Source of the DNA: Neorhodopirellula lusitana
Lineage (GTDB): Bacteria > Planctomycetota > Planctomycetia > Pirellulales > Pirellulaceae
NCBI RefSeq assembly: GCF_900182915.1
Contig: NZ_FXUG01000008.1
Location: forward strand, 186,001 to 250,000
DNA length: 64,000 nucleotides
Direction: 5' to 3'
Shown: piece by piece, positions 1-7,931 of the stretch
How the letters are laid out: each line of letters starts with the position of its first letter
Numbering within the stretch: the stretch's first letter is position 1
Notes under the pieces: generated by a model
The model's input: only the letters and a program-made list of their open reading frames with translations
What the model was told of the DNA's origin: nothing
The model's database searches: none
Translations under genes and position numbers: made by a program

Positions 1-617
1 TCTATGAAGGGATTGAAAAGGTGGTCCGCCGGGCCGCCGTTGAGTCCGAACAGGTGGACCTGGACTTCCTTTGGTACTTGTGGAGTGGCCCGCGTTCACC
101 GCTGTTTGGCAAAGACCGGATCGCGACTTTGGAACGCGACTTCATCGCTGATAAAAAGCCGCACCATGAATCCAAAGATGCCTACTTTAATTTGATCCAT
201 GAAGTCGACTATTGCGACAAGGTTTTGGCCGAGTTCGGCATGGCGACCGAGAACGGCTTGATCGTCAACGGGCACGTGCCAGTGAAGGTCGAAAAGGGCG
301 AGTCACCGCTTAAACGCAGTGGGAAAGCGATCACGATCGACGGGGCTTTTTCAGAAGCTTATGGCGATTACGGTTACACGTTGGTGTTGGAGCCGGACCG
401 GATCGTGTTGGCGGAACACTCGCACTTTGATTCGGTCGAGTCCGCGATTCGCGATGGCGTCGACATCGTGCCCAAGGTTCAAGACATCCGCATCTTTGAT
501 GCACCCCGCCAGACCCGTGACACCGAGCGTGGGCAACGGATTCGGCATCGCGTTGAAATGCTCGAGCGTTTGATCGAAGCCTATCAAACCAATCGTTTGC
601 ACGAAAAGTTTGCGTAG
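1..617 (+). CDS. fbp: Fructose-1,6-bisphosphatase class III, C-terminal part
   Basis: The reading frame is open from the left edge (first full codon at base 3) to the TAG at 615-617, so about 205 C-terminal residues are present and the start lies outside the window. The protein reads FLWYLWSGPRSPLFGKDR, then NGHVPVKVEKGESPLK and GKAITIDGAFSEAYG, which are characteristic of the Firmicutes-type class III fructose-bisphosphatase of the metallophosphatase fold. That family is about 640 residues long. The enzyme hydrolyses fructose 1,6-bisphosphate to fructose 6-phosphate in gluconeogenesis and is cytoplasmic. It converges with the RND pump gene, with an inverted repeat between them. Confidence 0.9.
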   Translation, partial: YEGIEKVVRRAAVESEQVDLDFLWYLWSGPRSPLFGKDRIATLERDFIADKKPHHESKDAYFNLIHEVDYCDKVLAEFGMATENGLIVNGHVPVKVEKGESPLKRSGKAITIDGAFSEAYGDYGYTLVLEPDRIVLAEHSHFDSVESAIRDGVDIVPKVQDIRIFDAPRQTRDTERGQRIRHRVEMLERLIEAYQTNRLHEKFA

Positions 618-681
618 GCCACCTCATTCGATGCACTTTGATTCTTGTGATGGCAGTGGCTGCTAGCCAAAGTGACTGAAG

Positions 682-719
682 ATTTCGCGGGTTACATTTC
701 TCAAGAAGAGCCGCGAAAT
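682..719. terminator. Inverted repeat between convergent genes
   Basis: ATTTCGCGG at 682-690 is perfectly complementary to CCGCGAAAT at 711-719, with a 20-base loop. It lies between the ends of the fructose-bisphosphatase gene (617) and the RND gene (736), where a bidirectional terminator would be expected. There is no T-tract on either side, so intrinsic termination is only a possibility. Confidence 0.4.
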
Positions 720-735
720 GTTCAGCTCACGCGGT

Positions 736-3700
736 TCAAGTATCCAGTTCCGGTGGTGGCGATAGCTTGGCGATGACCAAGTACATCACCGGGGCGAGCA
801 CCAGTACAACCAAGGTGCTGAGTGCGAGCCCGAAGGTCAGGCTGGTCGCCATCGGCGAAACGACTTGCGCTTCTTTGGACCGTTCCAACAGGATCGGCAT
901 CATGCCGGCACAGGTGGTGACGGAGGTCAGCAAGACGGCTCGAAAGCGTCGACGTCCGCCGTCGATGATGGCTTCTTTCAACGGCAACCCATCTGCGACA
1001 CGGCGATTGATGAAGTCGACCAGGACGATGGAATCGTTGACCACCACCCCCGCCAGGGCCACGATACCAAAGATGCTGAACAGCGTTAGGTCGATGTCCA
1101 TGACGATGTGACCAATGATCGCGCCAATGAAGCCGAACGGGATGATCGATAGGATCAAGATCGCCTGCCAAGACGAATTGAACTGGATCGTCAAAAGCAA
1201 GAACATCGCGCCCAGGACAAAGAAGAAACCAACAGTCAGGCTGTTAACGGTTTCGTCCGTTTGTTCTTGTTGGCCGCCCCATTGCAATTGGACTCCGGGA
1301 AATTCTTCTTTGAACTGGGGGACGAAGTTCGCTTTCAAATCGGACACGACATTGAATGCGTTGCCCTTCGTTTCATCGACATCGGCGACCACGCCGATGG
1401 TACGCATTTGGTTGATCCGCCGAATCTCGGAATAGCCCCTTTGCACGTCGACCTCGGCAATCTCATTGAGAGGACGTTCCATCCGGTCGGCGCCCCGAAC
1501 GCGAATGTCGTTGAAGCTAACCAGTGTGTTGCGATCTTCGCGTGGATAACGCACTCGCAAGGGAACCTCATGCCGGCCGCGTTGCAGTCGCATGACCTCT
1601 TCGCCGTAGTACGATGCGCGAACGGTACCGGCAACGTCGGCCAGCGAAACGCCCATTGCTTGGGCGTCGTCGCGGACCTTGATGCGGTATTCCCACTTGC
1701 CTTGCCGGGTATCGGTGGCGATGTCGGAAACGTAGGGGTACTCGGCGAGTTTGGCTTTGCAGCGGGCGATCGCTTTGTCGAGTTCACCCAGGTTTTCGGC
1801 TGTCGCCATCAAACGCAATTCAATCGGAAGTGAAGCCGGACCACGCGGGGTCGCGCCAAACGCCACCGCTTCGGCACCCGGGAACCTTCCCGATTCGGTG
1901 CGCCACATTCGCACGATGTCGTCGCTCGATACGGTTCGCTCGCCGATATCGTTGAGCTGGATGAAGAGGCCGCCGACATGGCTTGTGACGCTGGTGCCGA
2001 CTTCGTCGCCGGATGACCCGACCGTTCGCTGAACCGCCTGGACGAATCCATTGGGATCGTCGGTCAGCTTTTCGTCAATCGAACGTTGATTGACCTTCCA
2101 GATCGCTTCTTCGAGCCTTAGCGTGGCGCGGTTGGTCACGTCGACGGGAGTGCCGTCGGGATAGGTGACCTGCACGGTGATGAACCCAAAGTCAATCTTG
2201 GGTAACAATAGGAACGGCACCATGCCTGAACGAACCACGCCGATCGAAAGGATCAGCATTCCCGCCAGGGTGGAAAGGATGATTGCCGGATTGTTCAGCG
2301 ACCATCGCAACGACGGTGTGTAGACACGATCAATCGTCCACGCCAACAAACGCGACATCGCTGAGTTGGCTTTTTCAAATAACCAACCCAGCGGCCGCAG
2401 TGGGAAAAGCAGGTAGGTCAGCGCGTCGAGGAAGCGGCTGCGTTTGTGCGACAAGTGCGATGGCAAGATCGTCAGGCTTTCCACCATGGAAATGATTAGC
2501 ATCGCGCCGACGCACATGGGCAACACGACGGTGAGTCGTTTGATACGGCCTTCCATGTACATGATCGGTGCGAATGCGATGACCGTGGTCAAAATCGCGG
2601 TGATGACCGACGGCATGACTTCATAGGCACCGTCAATGGCGGCCTGGTGATAGCTCTTGCCGGTTTCGCGGTGAGCGTAGATGTTCTCGCCGACCACGAT
2701 GGCATCGTCAACCACGATTCCCAACGCGATAAGGAACGCAAACATTGATGTCATGTTGAGGGTTTGGCCGCCGTAGTACATGTAGATGCACGCGCCGAGC
2801 AGCGACACGGGAATGCCCAGCATGACCCACCACGCCAAACGCATTTCCAGGAACAACGCCAGGACGATGAACACCAATACAAGGCCCATCCAGGCGTTCT
2901 TGCTGAGCAGGTTCAACCGGTTCTTGACGCTGGTGGAGCGGTCTCGCATGTCGACCATGGTGTATCCGGCGGGCAGGTTCGCTTTTTCCCGTTGGACGTA
3001 CTCACGGACCTCTTGCGAAACTTGAATCAGGTCATCTGCGCTGGTTGTTTCAACGGAAACCAAGACGGCGGGGCGACCGTTCACTTCGTTGATACTGCCG
3101 TCGACAGAAAACTCGTCTCGCACGCGACCGAGATCACCCACCGTTAACACGGCACCACCGGGCTGGCTGACCAAAGGGATTTCTTCGATGCCAACGCCCG
3201 CGGTGCTCTTGTCACTCCCCCGCAACAGGATTTCCTGTGAGCGACCACGTAGCGTGCCGCCTGGCAGTTCGACGTTGTTGGCACGCACGATTTCGGCAAC
3301 GCTTTTCAGCGACAGGTTGTACTTGCGAAGCGTGTCTTCGGGGATCTCGATGTCAATTTGGTAGTCCGGCGTGCCGACCAGGTCGGCGACGGAAACGGAC
3401 GGCAACGCCAGCACTTCTTCGCGAACACGTTCAGCGACGCGGCGCAGTGCCAGTGCGGCTTCCGCTTTCACATCGCTCTGGTCTCGCGTGTCGGAACCGC
3501 CCGACGATCCGTCACTCGCGGTAGTCGCTTCATCGTCGATGTCGGGACCCATCACGGCGACTCGAATCGCGGTCACGAAATTCGTGTTCATGCGAATATC
3601 GGGCTTCTCGGCTAGTTCCGGGAAGCTAGGGATCTGGCCGATCAGCGTGGTCACTTCCGTCAAAACTCGCTGGGCATCGTCTTGGTTGGAATCGGGATCC

Positions 3701-3987
3701 AGCTCCAGCGTGACGCTGCCGATGCCCTCGCGGGCGGACGAGGTCATTTCCTCGATGCCGTCGACGGTGCGGATCGACTCTTCAATCTTTTCGAGGATCC
3801 CCTCTTCGATCTCGTCGGGACTCGCGCCGGGATACACCACCGACACGTTCAGCACATAGAGTTCGAAGTCGGGCCAAAAGTCACGACGTAGCTGGGTTAG
3901 GCTGTACACGCCGAGCAACAGGATGCCCAGCATGACCACATTCATCGCTTGCCAGTTCTTCACTGACCATGCAATTAACGCTTTCAT
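736..3987 (-). CDS. RND family efflux transporter permease
   Basis: The 1083-residue product has the length and layout of AcrB/MexB-like inner-membrane RND pumps: an N-terminal membrane segment (NWQAMNVVMLGILLLGVYSL, about residues 11-30), a large periplasmic loop, a block of membrane helices around 360-530, a second periplasmic loop and a final helix block around 900-1075. The proton-relay helix GIVVDDAIVVGENIY lies near residue 425, and its counterpart GVVVNDSIVLVDFINR is near 980. It exports substrates by proton antiport together with the adaptor encoded upstream. The start overlaps the adaptor stop by four bases (ATGA), so the two are one operon and probably translationally coupled. The substrate cannot be told from sequence; no outer-membrane factor is encoded next to it. 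Confidence 0.93.
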   Translation of the reverse strand: MKALIAWSVKNWQAMNVVMLGILLLGVYSLTQLRRDFWPDFELYVLNVSVVYPGASPDEIEEGILEKIEESIRTVDGIEEMTSSAREGIGSVTLELDPDSNQDDAQRVLTEVTTLIGQIPSFPELAEKPDIRMNTNFVTAIRVAVMGPDIDDEATTASDGSSGGSDTRDQSDVKAEAALALRRVAERVREEVLALPSVSVADLVGTPDYQIDIEIPEDTLRKYNLSLKSVAEIVRANNVELPGGTLRGRSQEILLRGSDKSTAGVGIEEIPLVSQPGGAVLTVGDLGRVRDEFSVDGSINEVNGRPAVLVSVETTSADDLIQVSQEVREYVQREKANLPAGYTMVDMRDRSTSVKNRLNLLSKNAWMGLVLVFIVLALFLEMRLAWWVMLGIPVSLLGACIYMYYGGQTLNMTSMFAFLIALGIVVDDAIVVGENIYAHRETGKSYHQAAIDGAYEVMPSVITAILTTVIAFAPIMYMEGRIKRLTVVLPMCVGAMLIISMVESLTILPSHLSHKRSRFLDALTYLLFPLRPLGWLFEKANSAMSRLLAWTIDRVYTPSLRWSLNNPAIILSTLAGMLILSIGVVRSGMVPFLLLPKIDFGFITVQVTYPDGTPVDVTNRATLRLEEAIWKVNQRSIDEKLTDDPNGFVQAVQRTVGSSGDEVGTSVTSHVGGLFIQLNDIGERTVSSDDIVRMWRTESGRFPGAEAVAFGATPRGPASLPIELRLMATAENLGELDKAIARCKAKLAEYPYVSDIATDTRQGKWEYRIKVRDDAQAMGVSLADVAGTVRASYYGEEVMRLQRGRHEVPLRVRYPREDRNTLVSFNDIRVRGADRMERPLNEIAEVDVQRGYSEIRRINQMRTIGVVADVDETKGNAFNVVSDLKANFVPQFKEEFPGVQLQWGGQQEQTDETVNSLTVGFFFVLGAMFLLLTIQFNSSWQAILILSIIPFGFIGAIIGHIVMDIDLTLFSIFGIVALAGVVVNDSIVLVDFINRRVADGLPLKEAIIDGGRRRFRAVLLTSVTTCAGMMPILLERSKEAQVVSPMATSLTFGLALSTLVVLVLAPVMYLVIAKLSPPPELDT

Positions 3988-5732
3988 CCTGCCACCTTCG
4001 CTTCCGGTTCGGTAACCGGTGGAAGCTTGGCGGAGGAGGACACCACTTTGGATTGGTGACTGGGTAACGCTGGCTGATCCGGTGTCTCAACGACCTGCTT
4101 GGCCAGCTTCCGAGCTTGTGGTGGGATGTCGGCCTGGGTACCCACTGGCATCCCATCGGCGGGATCGCTGATGGGCGAAACGATCACGGTTGTTTCCGAT
4201 AACGATCCAATCGCGTCGGGTTGTTGGAGCATCTCGACGACAAGTTCTTTTTCCAAACCTTGGGTGAGCCCCGCGTTGATTCGACTGACGATGGTGATCG
4301 GAACGATCCGCAGCTTCCCGTCGACGTTCAACCACAATCGATTCCCAGGTCGTATGGCGGTTTCCGGAACGCGGAACAGAGGTCGATTCGGTTCCGCTTG
4401 AATCGAAACACCTACAAACATCCCACGAGTCAATCGACGTGCACCTTGACCGGTGGGCGTGGACTTGGGTGCGTTGACGCGGAACAGGCACGGGTAGGTT
4501 CGCGTGTTCAGGTCGATGCCAGCTCCGTCGATTCGCTCGAGCACGGCGGACCAACGATGGACTTCGTTGCCCAGTTCAAACGTGATGGTCGCCGGGACAG
4601 CGGGGATTTGATCGTCGGCCAGTGTCGTTTTAGCCAGCGTCGTATCAGCCAGCGTGGTTTCTTCCAGCGTGGTTTCTTCCAGTTGGTTTTTGTCTGGCGT
4701 GCTCTTGTCTTTGTCGAGGCGGTTTGTTTGGGCAACACGACTGCTCCAAATCCAGAACATTTGATCGGCGGTCAGACTGGCTCGGACTTCCACCGCTGAA
4801 ACGTCTTCGATCGTGATGAACGTTGTGCCGGTGGGAACAAACGACTGTTCTTCGACAGTCGATGTGACGACTCGGCCATCAATCGGCGATCGGACAACGC
4901 ATCGCGATAAATCCAGTCGGGCGCGTTGCAGCAGGACTTCGGTGAGAGCCCGTTTTTCAGTGACCAGCATTTTTTGGGCGGCCAGTTCTCGCTGTTGATT
5001 TTCCAAACCGACCAAGGCGGCTTCGGAATTCAATTCGGCTCGCTTGGCTGTGTCGACTTCCGAAACGGAAGCGGCACGCTGGCTGACCAGCGAAGTGACC
5101 CGGCGGCTTTCTTGGCGTGCGATGTCGAGTTGTCGCAGCGCCAGGTCGACGAGTTGTTTCGTGTTCTCGATACTGACCTCGACCGTTTTCACTTCCGCGG
5201 CTTCTTGGCGGGACAGTGCTTGCAGTCGCTTCACCTCGAGATCGTATTCAGTCGCGTCCAACTCAATGAGAGCTTCGCCTTGGGATACGTTGCGTCCCGC
5301 TCGCACGTTATCGGAGATCTTGACCACACGGCCGGGAACCTCCGTTGCCAAACGGATCTCACGCAGCGGAACCACGACGCCGTTGACATCGATCTCCACC
5401 GGGCCGTCGTGCAAAACCAGCGGATCGGTTGTGACGATCATGACCGGCGATTTGGCCGGCTTGGATCGGTTGGGCCGGGGGCGTTCGCCTAAGAAGGTGT
5501 ACCCGAAAATGGAGAGACCCAGAACGGCAACCGAGACGATGACGTTCGCGACGATGCGGAAAGTACTGCGACCAGGGGCGGTCTCTTCGGCCGCTTTTTC
5601 GTTGGCGGCGTTGTCATTGGCGGTCTTGTCTGCGGCTGACGCGGTTGCCGGCGCTGGTACTGGCGTGATCCCGGCGCCTTGCTCGTCTTCAGAGAGCGGT
5701 GGGGTCTCCGACGATTGGTGATTTTGAGTCAT
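3984..5732 (-). CDS. RND efflux periplasmic adaptor (membrane fusion protein)
   Basis: The 582-residue protein starts with an acidic, Ala-rich cytoplasmic tail of about 55 residues. A single membrane anchor follows (VIVSVAVLGLSIFGYTFLGE, about 63-82), then the periplasmic adaptor fold: a barrel-sandwich half (GPVEIDVNGVVVPLREIRLA...), a long coiled-coil region about 175-275 and the second lipoyl half (RCVVRSPIDGRVV). It would link the pump encoded directly downstream to an outer-membrane channel. Around residues 346-371 there is an in-frame five-residue repeat (LEETT/LADTT/LAKTT) inserted between adaptor domains, where homologues normally have a short loop. The ATG at 5732 is the only start giving the full anchor. 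Confidence 0.9.
   Translation of the reverse strand: MTQNHQSSETPPLSEDEQGAGITPVPAPATASAADKTANDNAANEKAAEETAPGRSTFRIVANVIVSVAVLGLSIFGYTFLGERPRPNRSKPAKSPVMIVTTDPLVLHDGPVEIDVNGVVVPLREIRLATEVPGRVVKISDNVRAGRNVSQGEALIELDATEYDLEVKRLQALSRQEAAEVKTVEVSIENTKQLVDLALRQLDIARQESRRVTSLVSQRAASVSEVDTAKRAELNSEAALVGLENQQRELAAQKMLVTEKRALTEVLLQRARLDLSRCVVRSPIDGRVVTSTVEEQSFVPTGTTFITIEDVSAVEVRASLTADQMFWIWSSRVAQTNRLDKDKSTPDKNQLEETTLEETTLADTTLAKTTLADDQIPAVPATITFELGNEVHRWSAVLERIDGAGIDLNTRTYPCLFRVNAPKSTPTGQGARRLTRGMFVGVSIQAEPNRPLFRVPETAIRPGNRLWLNVDGKLRIVPITIVSRINAGLTQGLEKELVVEMLQQPDAIGSLSETTVIVSPISDPADGMPVGTQADIPPQARKLAKQVVETPDQPALPSHQSKVVSSSAKLPPVTEPEAKVAG
4619..4693. repeat. 15-bp tandem repeat inside adaptor gene
   Basis: Five units of 15 bp follow each other: CCAGTGTCGTTTTAG, CCAGCGTCGTATCAG, then two identical CCAGCGTGGTTTCTT units, then a decayed one. 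The unit is a multiple of three, so the adaptor frame is kept and reads as the repeated peptide L-x-x-T-T. Confidence 0.85.
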
Positions 5733-6270
5733 GGATGAGTTGGCTCTGGGGAGGGCTGCCGTGTTGGATTCGGCGGATTCAGATGCTTCTGGGTGGGGGC
5801 GTCCATCGTAGTTGCAGGCCTATTTCCTGCCAGTATGGAAACTCCAGCAACGGCCAAGAGTTCCTGTGATGGCAAGTGTGCGGACCGCTGCGGATTACCT
5901 CTGAGGATGGACACAGAAACGGCTATTCAGCAATGCGAAATCGCGGTTTTACCGGGGCCATCCAAAATGTCGGGCCGGGTTTGACGCCTGTTTTGTCCGG
6001 CGAAATCGGGCTTGCCCAAATCGAGTTGCCTGGTCGGCACGCGGTTCTGGCCGAGCAGGCGGGGCCAGGTGAGTCGCCGAGCCCGAGGAAGCAATTTCAG
6101 CAAAGCCGCCTGCCGTGGTATCTAGGACTACCGGGACGTGCCCGCAGGCGTGATGAATTTGGAAAACTGCCGGTCTCGGCCAAGCGACCGACCGCAGTAA
6201 GTGTCTGAGAAGTCAGCCCAGCAATGAACTCGGCTTAGCTGAGACATCTGCTCAGCCGGGTAGTGATCCT
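5733..6270. other. Intergenic region without recognisable gene
   Basis: Upstream of the RND operon. An open frame at 5876-6208 on the plus strand has Pro/Arg/Gly-rich composition and no recognisable family, so I do not call it. The pump promoter must lie here, but I see no convincing -35/-10 pair. Confidence 0.4.
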
Positions 6271-6368
6271 AGTTCAGAGAAGGGTCCCAGTGCAGAGAAG
6301 GGACCCAGTGCAGGAAAGGGTCCCAGTGCAGAAAAGGAACCCAGTGCAGAAAAGGAACCCAGTGCAGG
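6271..6368. repeat. 18-bp tandem repeat downstream of small gene
   Basis: Five units of 18 bp (types AGTGCAGAGAAGGGACCC and AGTGCAGAAAAGGAACCC) plus a partial sixth begin at 6271 and end six bases before the stop of the gene at 6375-6923. The last two full units are identical, which points to recent expansion. It lies outside any gene that I believe in. Confidence 0.85.
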
Positions 6369-6374
6369 AACGAT

Positions 6375-6923
6375 TTAGGCCTGGGCGTCCAGGTTCCCGC
6401 CGTCTCGGTTGATGTACAAGCCAGGAAAAGTTTGTTTGCTTTCGCTCGAAGCGGAAAAGGCTGACGACGTGGACGAGGCTTCGCTTTCCGCTTGTGTTTC
6501 GAGTAATTCCAACAGCGTCTCGATGTCGGTCGTTTCGCTGGTCTCGGATGTTTCGGAGGACGATTTTGGTGGCGGGGGAGGTCCGCCGGCGCCTCGTGGC
6601 CCACCGCCTCGGCCCGCTTGACCGGATCCTGGCGTCCCCAACTTGCTGACGAAGCTCTCTCCATCCAAGCCGTTGCTGGTCAGGACTTCGCTCAACGCTG
6701 ACTTAATTTCAGTTGGCGACGTCTGCGAGCTAGCTGCGGCGAGCGAGGAAACTGCGTCCTCGAATTCTGACTTGATCTTGGTCTGATCTTCGCTGGAAAC
6801 GCCTTCGCCTTCTAGGAAACCAGTCAGCGATTGATCCAGTCGCTCAGCCGGCGTGCCGCCCTGGGAACGACCGGTTGATTGGGTGTAGGTGTTGGAGCTT
6901 TGAACGGAAGAAATGGAACTCAT
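6375..6923 (-). CDS. Hypothetical Ser/Glu-rich small protein
   Basis: The 182-residue protein begins MSSISSVQSSNTYTQSTGRS and is rich in Ser, Glu and Gly. I do not recognise a family. A helical segment (about 30-90, EDQTKIKSEFEDAVSSLAAA) has the amphipathic pattern of a degenerate EF-hand or calcium-sensor-like protein without clear loops. It is followed by a glycine/proline linker (RGGGPRGAGGPPPPPKSS, about 108-125) and an acidic Ser/Glu region. A GTG three bases upstream could also serve; I chose the ATG at 6923, preceded by GGGAAG. No signal peptide is visible. The Gly/Pro linker resembles that in the next gene upstream (7157-7552), so the two may be related in role. Confidence 0.6.
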   Translation of the reverse strand: MSSISSVQSSNTYTQSTGRSQGGTPAERLDQSLTGFLEGEGVSSEDQTKIKSEFEDAVSSLAAASSQTSPTEIKSALSEVLTSNGLDGESFVSKLGTPGSGQAGRGGGPRGAGGPPPPPKSSSETSETSETTDIETLLELLETQAESEASSTSSAFSASSESKQTFPGLYINRDGGNLDAQA

Positions 6924-7156
6924 CACACTTCCCTTTGTGAATAGTCGAATGAATTGGGAGCCGTCTTGTATCGGGGCCCACCTCTATGCGTGAAGAGCAG
7001 GTCAGGTGGGCCACCGAATTGATCGTTTCCTGGCGTCGATCAGTTTCACGCAAAAATTTATGTCATACGGCAGCTTTACTAATTTGCAATCTTCGTTGTT
7101 GCGTGACTCTGAATGACGTGCGGCTCCGAGTGACGTGATTGAAGAATCGAGGACTT

Positions 7157-7552
7157 TCATTCAGCCACAACATTGTTGGCCCAGGGTGGTGGAGGTGGCG
7201 GACGTAATTCGACTTGCTCGGCGATCGCGTTTTGTCGAGCCGCGAGTTGATTTTGGTTTTGGCCGTTAGTTTGGCTTTGCATCATTTGTCGTAGAGCAAC
7301 CAAAGCGTTCTGGAGCTCCGTCGTGCTCAGTTCTTCGCTGCCGTCGGTGTCGAAATTGGTCATCATCATCTGGGCCAATTCGGCAATCGTCGGCATGTTG
7401 GTGGTGGTTGCCGTATTGGTGCTTAGCTGCTGCCGTTGGGTGAGGCTGCTCTGGTTTCCGCCTCGCGGTGGTGGGCCGCCTCGCTGAGCGACCACGCTGC
7501 AGGCGAAGCCGAGAGCACTTACGATCGCAAGAGCAGGGAGTAACGTCTTCAT
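7157..7552 (-). CDS. Secreted small protein with degenerate EF-hand
   Basis: The 131-residue protein starts with a clear signal peptide (MKTLLPALAIVSALGFACSV, cleavage near VVAQ, about residue 23). A Gly/Pro-rich stretch (RGGPPPRGG) follows, then one EF-hand-like helix-loop-helix about 62-85 whose loop DTDGSEELSTTE keeps the acidic residues at positions 1, 3 and 12. It ends in a Gln/Asn-rich region and a proline run (RPPPPPPWANNVVAE). The frame stays open further upstream, but the ATG at 7552 is where the signal peptide begins. Calcium binding is an inference from the loop. EF-hand secreted proteins of this size are common in planctomycetes. Confidence 0.7.
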   Translation of the reverse strand: MKTLLPALAIVSALGFACSVVAQRGGPPPRGGNQSSLTQRQQLSTNTATTTNMPTIAELAQMMMTNFDTDGSEELSTTELQNALVALRQMMQSQTNGQNQNQLAARQNAIAEQVELRPPPPPPWANNVVAE

Positions 7553-7652
7553 GGGAAACCTCGGTGAGTCGTGAGAAAAGAGGAACTGGCGGTCATGACG
7601 CGTTCCTTTTGTTAGGGACGAATGGTGAATGGAAATGTCACAGTCTGCATTT

Positions 7653-7880
7653 TCACCGTCCCAACCAAGGCAGTCTTGCTTGATTGGATCGCCGTTTGGC
7701 TTCGGGTTCCCTCGATGACGAAACGATCGCGGACAGCAACGCGTCATCTACGTTTCCGTAGGCATCCATCACACAAGCGATTGTGCGGGAATGAAGATGA
7801 TCCAGTGCCGCATCGACGGCTTCCAGTGGCAGCGAATTAAGGCGATCGCGGGAGTGGTTTGGGTCTGCGGGATTAGTCAT
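7653..7880 (-). CDS. Possible small hypothetical protein
   Basis: A 75-residue frame starts at the ATG at 7880 (MTNPADPNHSRDRLNSLPLE) and ends 100 bases before the secreted EF-hand gene on the same strand. A TTG at 7916 would add 12 residues. The middle (EAVDAALDHLHSRTIACVMD) is an amphipathic helix pattern of normal protein composition. I recognise no family. It sits right after the peroxidase gene and could be co-transcribed. It is kept because composition and position fit, but it may be chance. Confidence 0.35.
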   Translation of the reverse strand: MTNPADPNHSRDRLNSLPLEAVDAALDHLHSRTIACVMDAYGNVDDALLSAIVSSSREPEAKRRSNQARLPWLGR

Positions 7881-7931
7881 GTGCTTGATGTCTTCAAATG
7901 AGTGAATGTTTGGCAATGCACGGGGGCAGGA

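Noticed and set aside
5876-6208. A 110-residue frame in the gap upstream of the RND operon
   Set aside because: Pro/Gly/Arg-rich composition without a recognisable domain.
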